This document shows, in pieces, positions 1 through 7,068 of a DNA stretch of 16,670 bases. This stretch comes from Alphaproteobacteria bacterium (lineage in GTDB: Bacteria; Pseudomonadota; Alphaproteobacteria; Micavibrionales; UBA2020). The stretch's first letter is position 1; every line of letters starts with the position of its first letter. A program made the translations under genes and the position numbers. The notes under the pieces are model-generated. The model was not told where the DNA came from. It worked only from the letters and a program-made list of their open reading frames with translations, and ran no database searches. The DNA lies in contig JADYYV010000280.1 of assembly GCA_020853455.1 (NCBI GenBank), forward strand, positions 1 through 16,670, written 5' to 3'.

Positions 1-1
1 C

Positions 2-139
2 AGCGAAGCCGGCCGCCATTACGTGCGCGCGCGCCATCATCATGTCGAGGCTCCCCGCCACGGCCTCGATTACACCCGCGTGCATGTCAACATCGGCCCC
101 CGCGACGACGGCCGCGCTCCTGCGATGGTCATGGCATAA
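2..139 (+). CDS. C-terminal fragment of an unidentified protein (cut by window start)
   Basis: One frame is open from base 2 to a TAA at 137-139 and encodes about 45 residues ending in APAMVMA. The fragment is rich in His and Arg, with a HHH run near residue 13, and has no hydrophobic segment. I do not recognise a family from so short a piece. The codon composition is GC-rich at third positions like the neighbouring pyk, which favours real coding. The other frames are not clearly excluded. A gap of about 65 bases, holding a promoter, separates it from pyk, so it is probably not co-transcribed by necessity. Confidence 0.45.
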   Translation, partial: SEAGRHYVRARHHHVEAPRHGLDYTRVHVNIGPRDDGRAPAMVMA

Positions 140-149
140 GGTTTAGGTC

Positions 150-178
150 TTGCGGGGTGCCGATTGGCCTAGTATGAA
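150..178 (+). promoter_or_regulatory. Predicted sigma70-type promoter for pyk
   Basis: A -35-like TTGCGG at 150-155 and a -10-like TATGAA at 173-178 are separated by exactly 17 bases. They lie 27 bases before the pyk ATG, leaving room for a short leader with AAGGA at 192-196. The match was made by eye and is imperfect in both boxes. Confidence 0.4.
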
Positions 179-204
179 TCCTTTGACTTAAAAGGATTTC
201 ATCG

Positions 205-1623
205 ATGGCCAAACGCTCCCGCAAAACCAAAATTGTCGCGACCCTCGGCCCGGCTTCCTCAACGCCGGAAATGGTCAAAGCCCTCTATGAAACCGGCGTC
301 GATGTTTTCCGCCTGAATTTCAGCCACGGCAACCACGAAGACCACCAGAAACGCATCAGCATCATCCGCGACCTTGAAAAGGAATGCGGCTGCCCGATCG
401 GCGTTTTCGCCGATTTGCAGGGCCCCAAGCTGCGCCTCGGCACGTTTGAAAACAGTTTTGTGGATGTGACCAAGGGGATGCGCATCCGCCTTGATTCCGA
501 CCCCGCCCCCGGCAACATCAACCGCGTCTGCCTGCCCCATGCCGAAGTCATGGAAGTGCTGGTGGAAGGCGCCGACATCCTGCTGGATGACGGCAAGGTG
601 CATCTGCACGTCGTCAAAAAAGGCCCCGACTGGGTCGAAACCGAAGTGATCGCGGGCAAGCGCCTGTCCGACCGCAAGGGCGTCAACCTGCCCAACGTCA
701 TCCTGAAATCGAACGTCATCACCGACAAAGACCGCCGCGACCTGGAAGCCGCCTGCACGATGGGCGCGGACTGGATCGCGCTGTCCTTCGTCCAGCGCCC
801 CGAAGACGTGGCGGAGGCGCGCAAACTCGTCGCCGGCCGCGCCAAGATTATTTCCAAACTCGAAAAACCTTCGGCCATCACGCATCTGCACGCGATCATC
901 GAATTGTCGGATGCGGTCATGGTCGCGCGCGGCGATCTGGGCGTGGAAATTCCGTCGGAAAAAGTGCCGGCCGTTCAGAAACACATCATCCTTGCGGCGC
1001 GCAAAGCGGGCAAGCCCGTGATCGTGGCGACGCAGATGCTGGAATCGATGATTTCCTCCCCGCGCCCGACCCGCGCCGAGGCGTCCGATGTGGCAACCGC
1101 GATTTACGACGGCACCGATGCCGTGATGCTGTCGGCCGAAACCGCATCGGGCGAATACCCGCTGGAGGCCGTGTCGATCATGGACCGCATCGCAACGGAT
1201 GTGGAGCGCGACGACCTGTACCGCCGCATCATGGACGCGGAACACCCCGACCCCGACAAAACATCGCCCGACGCGATCACCGCCGCCGCATCGACCGTGG
1301 CCGCCACCATTTCCGCCGCCGCCATCGTGAATTACACCACATCCGGCACCACGGCGCTGCGCACCGCGCGCGAACGCCCCGAAGTGCCCGTGCTGTGCCT
1401 GACATCGGATCTTGTCGTGGCGCGCCGGTTGCAGCTGTCCTATGGCGTTTATCCCGTGCATACCGAAGACGTCGATAATTTCGGCGACATGGTGAAAAAA
1501 GCCGCAGTCCTCGCGCTCGAACATAAAATCGCCGAAAAAGGCCAGCGCCTCGTCATCACCGCCGGCGTCCCCTTCGGCACCCCCGGCTCGACCAACGCGC
1601 TCAGGATTGCGTGGGTGGAATGA
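205..1623 (+). CDS. pyk: Pyruvate kinase
   Basis: This is the glycolytic enzyme that converts phosphoenolpyruvate and ADP to pyruvate and ATP in the cytoplasm. The 472-residue length is normal for the family. The N-terminal KIVATLGPAS and FRLNFSHG start the TIM barrel. A B domain follows around residues 75-170. The catalytic-lysine signature IISKLEKPSAI is at about 215-225, and the MVARGDLGVE metal/substrate loop at 239-248. ATQMLESM, PTRAEASDVA and DAVMLSAETA complete the active site, and the C domain ends in GTPGSTNALRIA. The ATG is preceded by AAGGA eight bases upstream. Its TGA overlaps the start of the next gene by 4 bases. No active-site residue appears to be missing. Confidence 0.97.
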   Translation: MAKRSRKTKIVATLGPASSTPEMVKALYETGVDVFRLNFSHGNHEDHQKRISIIRDLEKECGCPIGVFADLQGPKLRLGTFENSFVDVTKGMRIRLDSDPAPGNINRVCLPHAEVMEVLVEGADILLDDGKVHLHVVKKGPDWVETEVIAGKRLSDRKGVNLPNVILKSNVITDKDRRDLEAACTMGADWIALSFVQRPEDVAEARKLVAGRAKIISKLEKPSAITHLHAIIELSDAVMVARGDLGVEIPSEKVPAVQKHIILAARKAGKPVIVATQMLESMISSPRPTRAEASDVATAIYDGTDAVMLSAETASGEYPLEAVSIMDRIATDVERDDLYRRIMDAEHPDPDKTSPDAITAAASTVAATISAAAIVNYTTSGTTALRTARERPEVPVLCLTSDLVVARRLQLSYGVYPVHTEDVDNFGDMVKKAAVLALEHKIAEKGQRLVITAGVPFGTPGSTNALRIAWVE

Positions 1624-2195
1624 CGTTCCCGCGCGCAAAAATTTTTGCGCTATCTTTAATTCTAAGCTTATCTGTGAGTAATATTTCTCAGGCGTGCATC
1701 GTTACGCACGACAGAGCGGGCGATATCAAAACACTTTTGGAACAAATTCACATAGACGATAAAGTAGCGATAGCGGAAGTTTTGGATGTAGAACAGCTTG
1801 GCGAGCTTATGCCCGGTACAGTTTTTCAACAAGTAACAACATACAAAGTTATCCATCCTGTTCAGAATGCCTTGGCTGGCGAAGTTTATAAAACACCTCC
1901 GGAAGAATGGATACCTTGCGGGGAAGAGCCCAAGCGTGACGAAATTAGGTTCATCGTCTATCAGGACAAAAAGGCGGCACTAAGCCTTGTTCTTCGATAT
2001 AACAACGATTTAGATTGGCGCACGCACCCGGACGTTGAATTCGTTCGAAACCAATACAGCTTTAACATCGATGGCGTAGAAAAGAAAAACCATGCTGTGC
2101 AGCCCCCTCCTATAAGCACCTGGGGTGTCATCGTCATCGCGCTAACTGTTTTTATTGCTTGGTTATTCGCCAGAACACGCTTTAAGCGTGGTTAA
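1620..2195 (+). CDS. Exported, C-terminally membrane-anchored protein of unknown function
   Basis: I start this 191-residue protein at the ATG at 1620, which overlaps the pyk stop as ATGA; a GTG at 1611 is in frame but less likely. Residues 1-25 look like a Sec signal peptide: a short basic start, a hydrophobic run of Leu/Ser/Ile, and a SQA cleavage site before Cys26. A strongly hydrophobic segment near the C terminus (about 165-185, within WGVIVIALTVFIAWLF), followed by basic residues, should anchor it with the main domain outside the cytoplasm. The middle contains two further features, IAEVLDVE and TTYKVIHPV, that faintly recall TIMP/netrin-like beta-barrels, but I would not assign that. 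The gene is clearly AT-richer than its neighbours, which suggests transfer or weak selection. A 7-bp palindrome (2176-2190) sits at its 3' end. Confidence 0.75.
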   Translation: MTFPRAKIFALSLILSLSVSNISQACIVTHDRAGDIKTLLEQIHIDDKVAIAEVLDVEQLGELMPGTVFQQVTTYKVIHPVQNALAGEVYKTPPEEWIPCGEEPKRDEIRFIVYQDKKAALSLVLRYNNDLDWRTHPDVEFVRNQYSFNIDGVEKKNHAVQPPPISTWGVIVIALTVFIAWLFARTRFKRG

Positions 2196-2317
2196 ACAGG
2201 AACTAAATTGATCTGCACAAAAATGCCTTAATTTTGCCTTGCCGCCGTCATAATTCGACTCCGGTCCCTGTGTTATTGTGGGGGATAAACTGGATACAAA
2301 ATTATTGAAGGTGCAGA

Positions 2318-4216
2318 ATGGATTTTAAGGCGTTTATCCGGCGGTTTCAGGTTGAGTATATTTACAATGTTTTGAAGGAAGCGTTTATCCGCTTCCCCCT
2401 TTCCGTCCTCTGCGCAAGCGGCGCGACCGTTATCTCTATCCTTGATACGCATGACGTTTCGTTCCTGAGCGACGATGCGATTTACCGGCTGATGACGTTT
2501 TTTGCCAACGGCTTGGCCCTGTTCACGGCGGCGGGCCTGTATGCCGAAAGCGTCAGCCTTGATAGGACACGGAAATGGCTGTTGATGGCGCTGGGCGCGG
2601 GTGTGGCAGCGGCGTTTGCCTTTATTCCCGACCATTTCACATCGGCGCAGCTGTTTTTCGGCTTTGCGGTCGCATTGTCGATGATGTTCGCGCCCTATAT
2701 CGGGCGTAAATCATCGGAAGAAAGCCTGTGGCAGTTCAATTACCTGAACGGTGTCGGGCTGGCGGTGGCGGGCATTTCGACGCTTGTTCTCTGCCTTGGT
2801 CTCTTCGCCATCATCTGGTCGATGGAATACCTGTTCCCGATCCTGGAAATTCCCTCGCGGTTCTACGGCGATATCTGGATTTTCGGCGCGTTTTTCTTCG
2901 GCCCCGTCGCCTTCATGTACCAGATCCCGCGCCAGTTCGATTTTCTGGCGATGGATTGCGAAATGCCAAAGGGTGTTTCGTTTATCGCCAATTTCCTGGT
3001 CGTGCCTCTGGTGCTGATTTACACCTTTATCCTGTATGTCTATTCCGCGAAGATCGTCGCGCTGTGGGAATTGCCCAAGGGCAATCTTGCATATCTTGTG
3101 ACGGGTTTCGGCGCGGCGGGCGTGGCGGCGCGGCTGGCGGTGTTTCCCATGCGGCATACAGGCACGATATTGCTGCAGCAGTTTTATAAATATTTCCCTT
3201 ACCTGCTGCTGATCCCCCTCGCCCTGCTGACGCTCGGCATTTACACGCGCATCAGCCAGTATGGCGTGACGGAGGAACGCTATGCGATTGCGCTGGCGCT
3301 TGTCTGGCTGGGCGGATTGACCGCATGGCAGATTGCCCGCCCGCGTGTGCAGCACCTGAAACAGGTGCCGATGGCTCTGGCGGCGTTGATGTTCATCGCA
3401 TCCTTCGGCCCGTGGGGCGCGGTTGCGGTATCGGAAAACAGCCAGCTGGCGCGGCTGGAAGGCCTGCTGTTGCAAGCGGGCGTCAAATCCCCCGGCGGTG
3501 CCTATGCGCCTGTCACAGCCGATGTGCCGTTTGAAACGCGCAAGGACATCAGCTCTGTCCTGTCCTATTTCTACGAAGACCAGAAACAGGAACGCATCGC
3601 CCATATCGAAGCGCCGTTCCGCGCGGCGATCAAGGCCAAAGACAAGAATTACGATATGGACGAAGCCGGAACACGCTGCGGCAGCCGCAGCTTCACGCGC
3701 TGCTGGAATTATTGGGGGCGTACGGAAAAGCTGATGGAAGCGATGGGAATGGAATACGTTTATCCCTATTCCACGTCCGATCAGGAGCTGGAGTTTTCAT
3801 CGCGCGCCAACGGCCTTGATTGGTCGGCGGATGTGCCGACCAGGGTGTCGGGTTATGATTACCTTGTGCGCTTCTACGCCTATTCCTACAACAACAGCGA
3901 CTGGACGACGGAAAAAATATTCCGCGAGAACGGCGCGGATGTCATGAGCGCGAAATTTTACATGACCAAGGACGGCAAATTCACCGCGACGCTGAAGGAC
4001 GGGCGGCAGGTGGCGTTCGACCTGATGCCGCTGCTGGCGCAACTGTATAAGGAAAAACTGAAGGAAGTGCCGGAGGCGCAATACCCGCGCATGATCCTGC
4101 AGGCCGAAAACGCCGGATTGCGCGTGCAGCTGCGCATCAGCGAATTGCGCGGCAAGATCGTGAAGGACGGAATCAATTTTGACGGTGCATCGATGATGGT
4201 GTTGATCGCGCCGTAA
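2318..4216 (+). CDS. DUF4153 family polytopic inner-membrane protein
   Basis: This 632-residue protein has roughly ten hydrophobic segments between residues 20 and 370 and then a soluble C-terminal half (about 375-632). The membrane part carries features I associate with DUF4153: a YGVTEERYAIALALVWL stretch and FGPWGAVAVSENSQLARL at the membrane exit. The family has no established biochemical role. The C-terminal region contains a Cys pair (GTRCGSRSFTRCWNYWG, near 455-470) that may be disulfide-bonded if the domain is periplasmic; this is inference. The ATG is preceded by GAAGGTG about five bases upstream. In the 122-base gap before it I find no convincing promoter. The gene ends directly before a REPIN element. 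Confidence 0.88.
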   Translation: MDFKAFIRRFQVEYIYNVLKEAFIRFPLSVLCASGATVISILDTHDVSFLSDDAIYRLMTFFANGLALFTAAGLYAESVSLDRTRKWLLMALGAGVAAAFAFIPDHFTSAQLFFGFAVALSMMFAPYIGRKSSEESLWQFNYLNGVGLAVAGISTLVLCLGLFAIIWSMEYLFPILEIPSRFYGDIWIFGAFFFGPVAFMYQIPRQFDFLAMDCEMPKGVSFIANFLVVPLVLIYTFILYVYSAKIVALWELPKGNLAYLVTGFGAAGVAARLAVFPMRHTGTILLQQFYKYFPYLLLIPLALLTLGIYTRISQYGVTEERYAIALALVWLGGLTAWQIARPRVQHLKQVPMALAALMFIASFGPWGAVAVSENSQLARLEGLLLQAGVKSPGGAYAPVTADVPFETRKDISSVLSYFYEDQKQERIAHIEAPFRAAIKAKDKNYDMDEAGTRCGSRSFTRCWNYWGRTEKLMEAMGMEYVYPYSTSDQELEFSSRANGLDWSADVPTRVSGYDYLVRFYAYSYNNSDWTTEKIFRENGADVMSAKFYMTKDGKFTATLKDGRQVAFDLMPLLAQLYKEKLKEVPEAQYPRMILQAENAGLRVQLRISELRGKIVKDGINFDGASMMVLIAP

Positions 4217-4224
4217 TGCAACGC

Positions 4225-4338
4225 TGTCACTCCGGCGAAAGCCGGAGTCCACGGACGATTCTTTTCGGTCATAACAGCTACCTGACAGTTCTTTGTCTTA
4301 TACGCCGTCCGTGGATAGCGGCTTTCGCGGGTATGACA
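4225..4338. repeat. REPIN / short palindromic repeat pair in inverted orientation
   Basis: The left arm (4225-4257) begins TGTCACTCCGGCGAAAGCCG and continues through ACGGACG. The reverse complement of the right arm (4306-4338) begins TGTCATACCCGCGAAAGCCG and ends identically. I count 27 matches in 33 positions. Each arm contains its own small palindrome (CCGGCGAAAGCCGG on the left, changed on the right). The 48-base centre is unrelated. This head-to-head REP pair is typical of REPINs moved by RAYT transposases. Translated on the minus strand, the left arm gives the well-known WTPAFAGVT string. No RAYT gene is in the window. It may also act as a transcript-end stem-loop for the DUF4153 gene. 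Confidence 0.8.
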
Positions 4339-4378
4339 ATGAAATAGGTATTCAAACACCGCAAACCGTTAAAAACAC

Positions 4379-4393
4379 GCTATTGCAAATAGC
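4379..4393. promoter_or_regulatory. Operator-like inverted repeat before the PLP-enzyme promoter
   Basis: GCTATT and AATAGC form a perfect 6-bp inverted repeat around a GCA centre. It ends three bases before the TTGACA -35 box. Its position fits binding by a regulator, but no regulator gene is adjacent. Confidence 0.35.
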
Positions 4394-4396
4394 CGC

Positions 4397-4425
4397 TTGA
4401 CATATACTCTTAACCTAGATATGTT
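4397..4425 (+). promoter_or_regulatory. Strong sigma70-type promoter for the PLP/zincin operon
   Basis: A perfect TTGACA (4397-4402), a 17-base AT-rich spacer and TATGTT (4420-4425) lie 50 bases before the ATG at 4476. It is the best promoter match in the window. The expected start of transcription is about 4432. Confidence 0.65.
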
Positions 4426-4428
4426 ATG

Positions 4429-4469
4429 CTCTTATTGAGAATATATTACAATCTCATCGAGCATAAGAG
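4429..4469 (+). promoter_or_regulatory. Possible leader hairpin covering the ribosome binding site
   Basis: CTCTTAT (4429-4435) is complementary to ATAAGAG (4463-4469), and the inner TGAGA (4436-4440) to TCTCA (4452-4456). The 3' arm overlaps the AGAGGG ribosome binding site (4467-4471) of the gene starting at 4476. The predicted transcription start falls inside the 5' arm, so the outer helix may be incomplete in the RNA. Confidence 0.3.
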
Positions 4470-4475
4470 GGTGTC

Positions 4476-5588
4476 ATGCAATCCGCCGTAAAAATCAAGC
4501 AATCCCCCGTTTTAACGCCGCATGAACGCCTGAACGCGCTGCTGGAAAATGCGGGCGTATCGAAAACGGTCTATAGCTATGTGATGCCGGAGACGGAAGC
4601 GACGCTGGACGCCCTGCTGGATGGCAACCGCGACGCGCTGCACGGCATGTACCGCGAGGCATGGACGCAAAAACAAGATGCCATGCACGAAGAATTTTTC
4701 GCGACATGGAAAAAATGGTCGTCGCCCGTCGTGAAATTCAACGACAGCGAATTCCCCTGGGTCTATACGACCGGCGGGGCGAGCGAGGCGCTGCGCGAAG
4801 CGATCTATGCCTATGGGCACGAGGCGCGGGTACAGGGTTTCACGCCCGCCATCCATGTGTTTGTGGGTGATTACGAAGGATTCGCGGCCTATGCGCAGGC
4901 GGCGGGCATTCCCGTTGTGGCACATCACCGCCGCGACTGGCATGCGGCGATTGAAAAGATCGGGGCGCGCGACCAGTTTTATATCAGCCAGCCGGCCGCG
5001 ATCGACGGCAATGTCTGGGGCGATTTCGATGCGTTCGTGAATACACTATACAAGCACCGCCCGACCGCGCAGCTGATGCTGGACCTGACCTATGTCGGTT
5101 GCGTTGCGCGTTCATTTACGGTCGAGGCCTTCGCGCCCAATATCCGCGCGATATTCTTTTCGCTCAGCAAGCCGATGGGCGTTTATTACCACCGCGTGGG
5201 CGGCATGCTGTCGCGCGGGGCGTATCCCGGGCTGTTCGGCAATAAATGGTTCAAAAATTTGCTGTCGCTGAAACTGGGCACGAGGCTGATGCAAAAATAC
5301 GGCGTGCATGAACTGCCGCGCAAATATGCGGCCATCGGGCAGATGCCGGCGATTGCGAAGACCAAACGCATCCTTGGCCTCGACCTTGTGCCTGCGGATG
5401 TTTTCCTGCTGGCGGCGGCGGCCTATGACGGCAAAGGCGACGAACTGGCGCAATACCTTGTGCGCGGCGGGGCGGGCGAGGAAAAACTGCGCCTGTGCCT
5501 GACGCCCACCATCGCGGCGCTGGTCAATCCGGATATTGATTCAACCGTACGCGCCCGGGCGCATGAAGGGGTTGGAGGCCGCACATGA
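4476..5588 (+). CDS. PLP-dependent fold-type-I enzyme (aminotransferase/lyase-like), substrate unknown
   Basis: This 370-residue protein has the landmarks of a fold-type-I PLP enzyme. TTGGASEAL at 98-106 would be the phosphate-binding turn. SQPAAIDGNVWG at about 171-182 sits where aminotransferases have NPxNPxG. LDLTYVG contains Asp203, expected to pair with the pyridine nitrogen. FSLSKPMGVYYHRVGG contains Lys232, the likely Schiff-base lysine. The C-terminal small domain looks short compared with class I/II aminotransferases, and no obvious substrate-carboxylate Arg can be named, so the reaction is open: transamination, decarboxylation or lyase chemistry. AGAGGG precedes the ATG by four bases. 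The stop overlaps the next ATG (ATGA), implying translational coupling to the HExxH protein. Confidence 0.78.
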   Translation: MQSAVKIKQSPVLTPHERLNALLENAGVSKTVYSYVMPETEATLDALLDGNRDALHGMYREAWTQKQDAMHEEFFATWKKWSSPVVKFNDSEFPWVYTTGGASEALREAIYAYGHEARVQGFTPAIHVFVGDYEGFAAYAQAAGIPVVAHHRRDWHAAIEKIGARDQFYISQPAAIDGNVWGDFDAFVNTLYKHRPTAQLMLDLTYVGCVARSFTVEAFAPNIRAIFFSLSKPMGVYYHRVGGMLSRGAYPGLFGNKWFKNLLSLKLGTRLMQKYGVHELPRKYAAIGQMPAIAKTKRILGLDLVPADVFLLAAAAYDGKGDELAQYLVRGGAGEEKLRLCLTPTIAALVNPDIDSTVRARAHEGVGGRT

Positions 5589-6394
5589 AAAATATCGAAC
5601 TGGTTTTCGACCGTAACGATATCCACGACCATATCCGCAGCCTGTGGAAGACGCCGGAATTCAAGCATTCCCATGCGTCTGGCGGGCTGGTGAGCCAGAT
5701 CATCGACCGGTATGCGAGTCTGCCGCGTTTTTTTTATGACATGAGCGACGACCGGCTGGAGCGCGCACATTTTTCCGTCTGGTGGTCGGGCGTGGCCTAT
5801 CGCAGTTACAATCAGGACACCTGCAGCGATTTATACCTGCTGCACGAATTCGCGCATGGCGCGGATATGGTGCATATCGCGGGCGCGCATTCCGAAGGTT
5901 TCCGCCGCAAGATGCAGGACAACGAATTGATGGCCAGCACGCTGACCGAAATCGTCGCCTATTTCGACATGCCCACCTTGCGCCCGCGCACATTTAACGG
6001 GCCGATCTTCGCCGACCGCTTCATGAACGACCCGGCCTTGCAGGCGATGTGGCGGGATGACCCGAACCGACTGGTGCAGGAATTATATTTCCGCCGCCGC
6101 AACGCCATGTTCTATCCCGACCGCAATGATCCCATCGAAATGTGGCTGCACGGATTTACCACGCAGAACGACAAATGGTTCCGCATCTGGGGGCTGCGCT
6201 ATGACGCGGTGGAGGTGGCGATGGAAAAATTCAGCCGCCGCGCCTTCGCAGGCGACCGCAAGGGCGCGCTGCTGGAGCTGATGGAATGGCTCGATAAAAA
6301 CAGCACTAACGGCGTTCCTTTCCGCACCGAAGCGGAGAAATTCGCCGATGTATATTGGGAAAAGCGCGATATGGCGACGGTGATGGCGGCTTAG
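5585..6394 (+). CDS. HExxH-motif (zincin-like) protein, partner of the PLP enzyme
   Basis: This 269-residue protein has no signal peptide or membrane segment, so it should be cytoplasmic. Residues 87-91 read HEFAH within LYLLHEFAHGADMVH, the hydrophobic-HExxH-hydrophobic pattern of zinc metallopeptidases. NELMAS at 113-118 puts Glu114 23 residues after the second His, resembling the third ligand of gluzincins (thermolysin has NEAISD about 20 residues on). An additional His97 lies at the metzincin spacing, but with Asp where metzincins have Gly. The rest matches no family I know, so peptidase activity is inference; it could be another metal enzyme. GGAGG at 5574-5578 precedes the ATG, which overlaps the PLP gene's stop. 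The stop TAG overlaps a potential convergent stop on the other strand. Confidence 0.75.
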   Translation: MKNIELVFDRNDIHDHIRSLWKTPEFKHSHASGGLVSQIIDRYASLPRFFYDMSDDRLERAHFSVWWSGVAYRSYNQDTCSDLYLLHEFAHGADMVHIAGAHSEGFRRKMQDNELMASTLTEIVAYFDMPTLRPRTFNGPIFADRFMNDPALQAMWRDDPNRLVQELYFRRRNAMFYPDRNDPIEMWLHGFTTQNDKWFRIWGLRYDAVEVAMEKFSRRAFAGDRKGALLELMEWLDKNSTNGVPFRTEAEKFADVYWEKRDMATVMAA

Positions 6395-6842
6395 GGCTTC
6401 GGCGCGGCGGCGGCTTCAAGCGCACGAAGGTCTGGAGGCCCTGCTTCAGTGCTTCGCGTTTCGCTTCGCCCATTTCAACCAGCACCTGCGCTAGTTTTTC
6501 GGGGCCGAGATCGGCGATCACGCCGCGGTTGTCGTTGATGCGCAGATGATCGTGGTGGTTGTCACCTCCCAGATCGCGCGGGCCGAGCAGCGCATGCGTG
6601 ATGTCTGCGACCGACAGGGACGGCATCGAAAATTCGCGCGGCAGCGGTTCCAGTTTATCCAGCATCGCGCCCAGCGTGCCGGGCTTGGCCTTCGGCCCTT
6701 TGCGCTTCTCGCGCTTGTTCGCCAAGATGTCGTCGATGCTTTCTTCGATGCGCGCGAATTTGGCGAAGGTATCCACCAGCGTGCCCTGCACCTGAACCGT
6801 AATGCCGGCCAGTTTGTATTTTTCGCCTTTGATCTCGCGCAT
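6306..6842 (-). CDS. Hypothetical protein, possibly frameshifted near its C terminus
   Basis: This 178-residue, Lys/Arg-rich protein has no signal peptide or membrane segment. Residues 1-45 look like alternating strand and helix, followed by a basic linker (KREKRKGPKAKPG), a middle part with an HHDH run, and a helix around 115-140. I do not recognise a family. The ATG has a clear AGGAGA six bases upstream and a promoter further back. The last part, after about residue 143, is antisense to the end of the HExxH gene and is Pro/Arg-rich. The neighbouring frame would instead end in LEAAAAPKP at a TAA at 6391-6393, exactly at the convergent gene's stop. I therefore suspect either a frameshift or that this 89-base overlap is real but unusual. 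Confidence 0.6.
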   Translation of the reverse strand: MREIKGEKYKLAGITVQVQGTLVDTFAKFARIEESIDDILANKREKRKGPKAKPGTLGAMLDKLEPLPREFSMPSLSVADITHALLGPRDLGGDNHHDHLRINDNRGVIADLGPEKLAQVLVEMGEAKREALKQGLQTFVRLKPPPRRSPKPPSPSPYRAFPNIHRRISPLRCGKERR

Positions 6843-6915
6843 GGATGTCTCCTGAAAAAATGCTGTTCTTTATATAAGGGGAAGACTCGCCGTTGGTGAT
6901 CGGCGGTTGAGGCAG

Positions 6916-6944
6916 AGATTACGCCAGCATTTCCGTAACGTCAA
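6916..6944 (-). promoter_or_regulatory. Predicted promoter for the minus-strand hypothetical gene
   Basis: On the minus strand TTGACG (6939-6944) and TAATCT (6916-6921) are separated by 17 bases, 74 bases before the ATG at 6842. Both boxes differ from consensus at only one or two positions. Confidence 0.45.
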
Positions 6945-7029
6945 GCGCGGCGGGCATCTTGTAATATACTGAATTATCTCACTAATTTGCAGCATTATCG
7001 CCCTTCACCCTCCCTTAACCTGCGTTATG

Positions 7030-7035
7030 TATAAT
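7030..7035 (+). promoter_or_regulatory. Consensus -10 box (TATAAT) for the small gene at 7069
   Basis: A perfect TATAAT lies at 7030-7035. Only a weak -35 (TTCACC at 7004-7009, 20-base spacer) is present. If it is used, the transcript starts near 7042, which rules out the ATG at 7027 and supports translation from 7069. Confidence 0.4.
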
Positions 7036-7068
7036 ATGCACAAGGGAATTCAGGGGAGTTTCAGGGTG

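Noticed and set aside
259..1638. Long open frame antisense to pyk
   Set aside because: The protein is a His/Gly/Arg-rich string typical of the antisense of GC-rich coding DNA, and pyk on the other strand is unmistakable.
2176..2190. CACGCTT-T-AAGCGTG palindrome at the end of the AT-rich gene as a terminator
   Set aside because: It has no following T-tract and lies within the last codons, so it is only noted.
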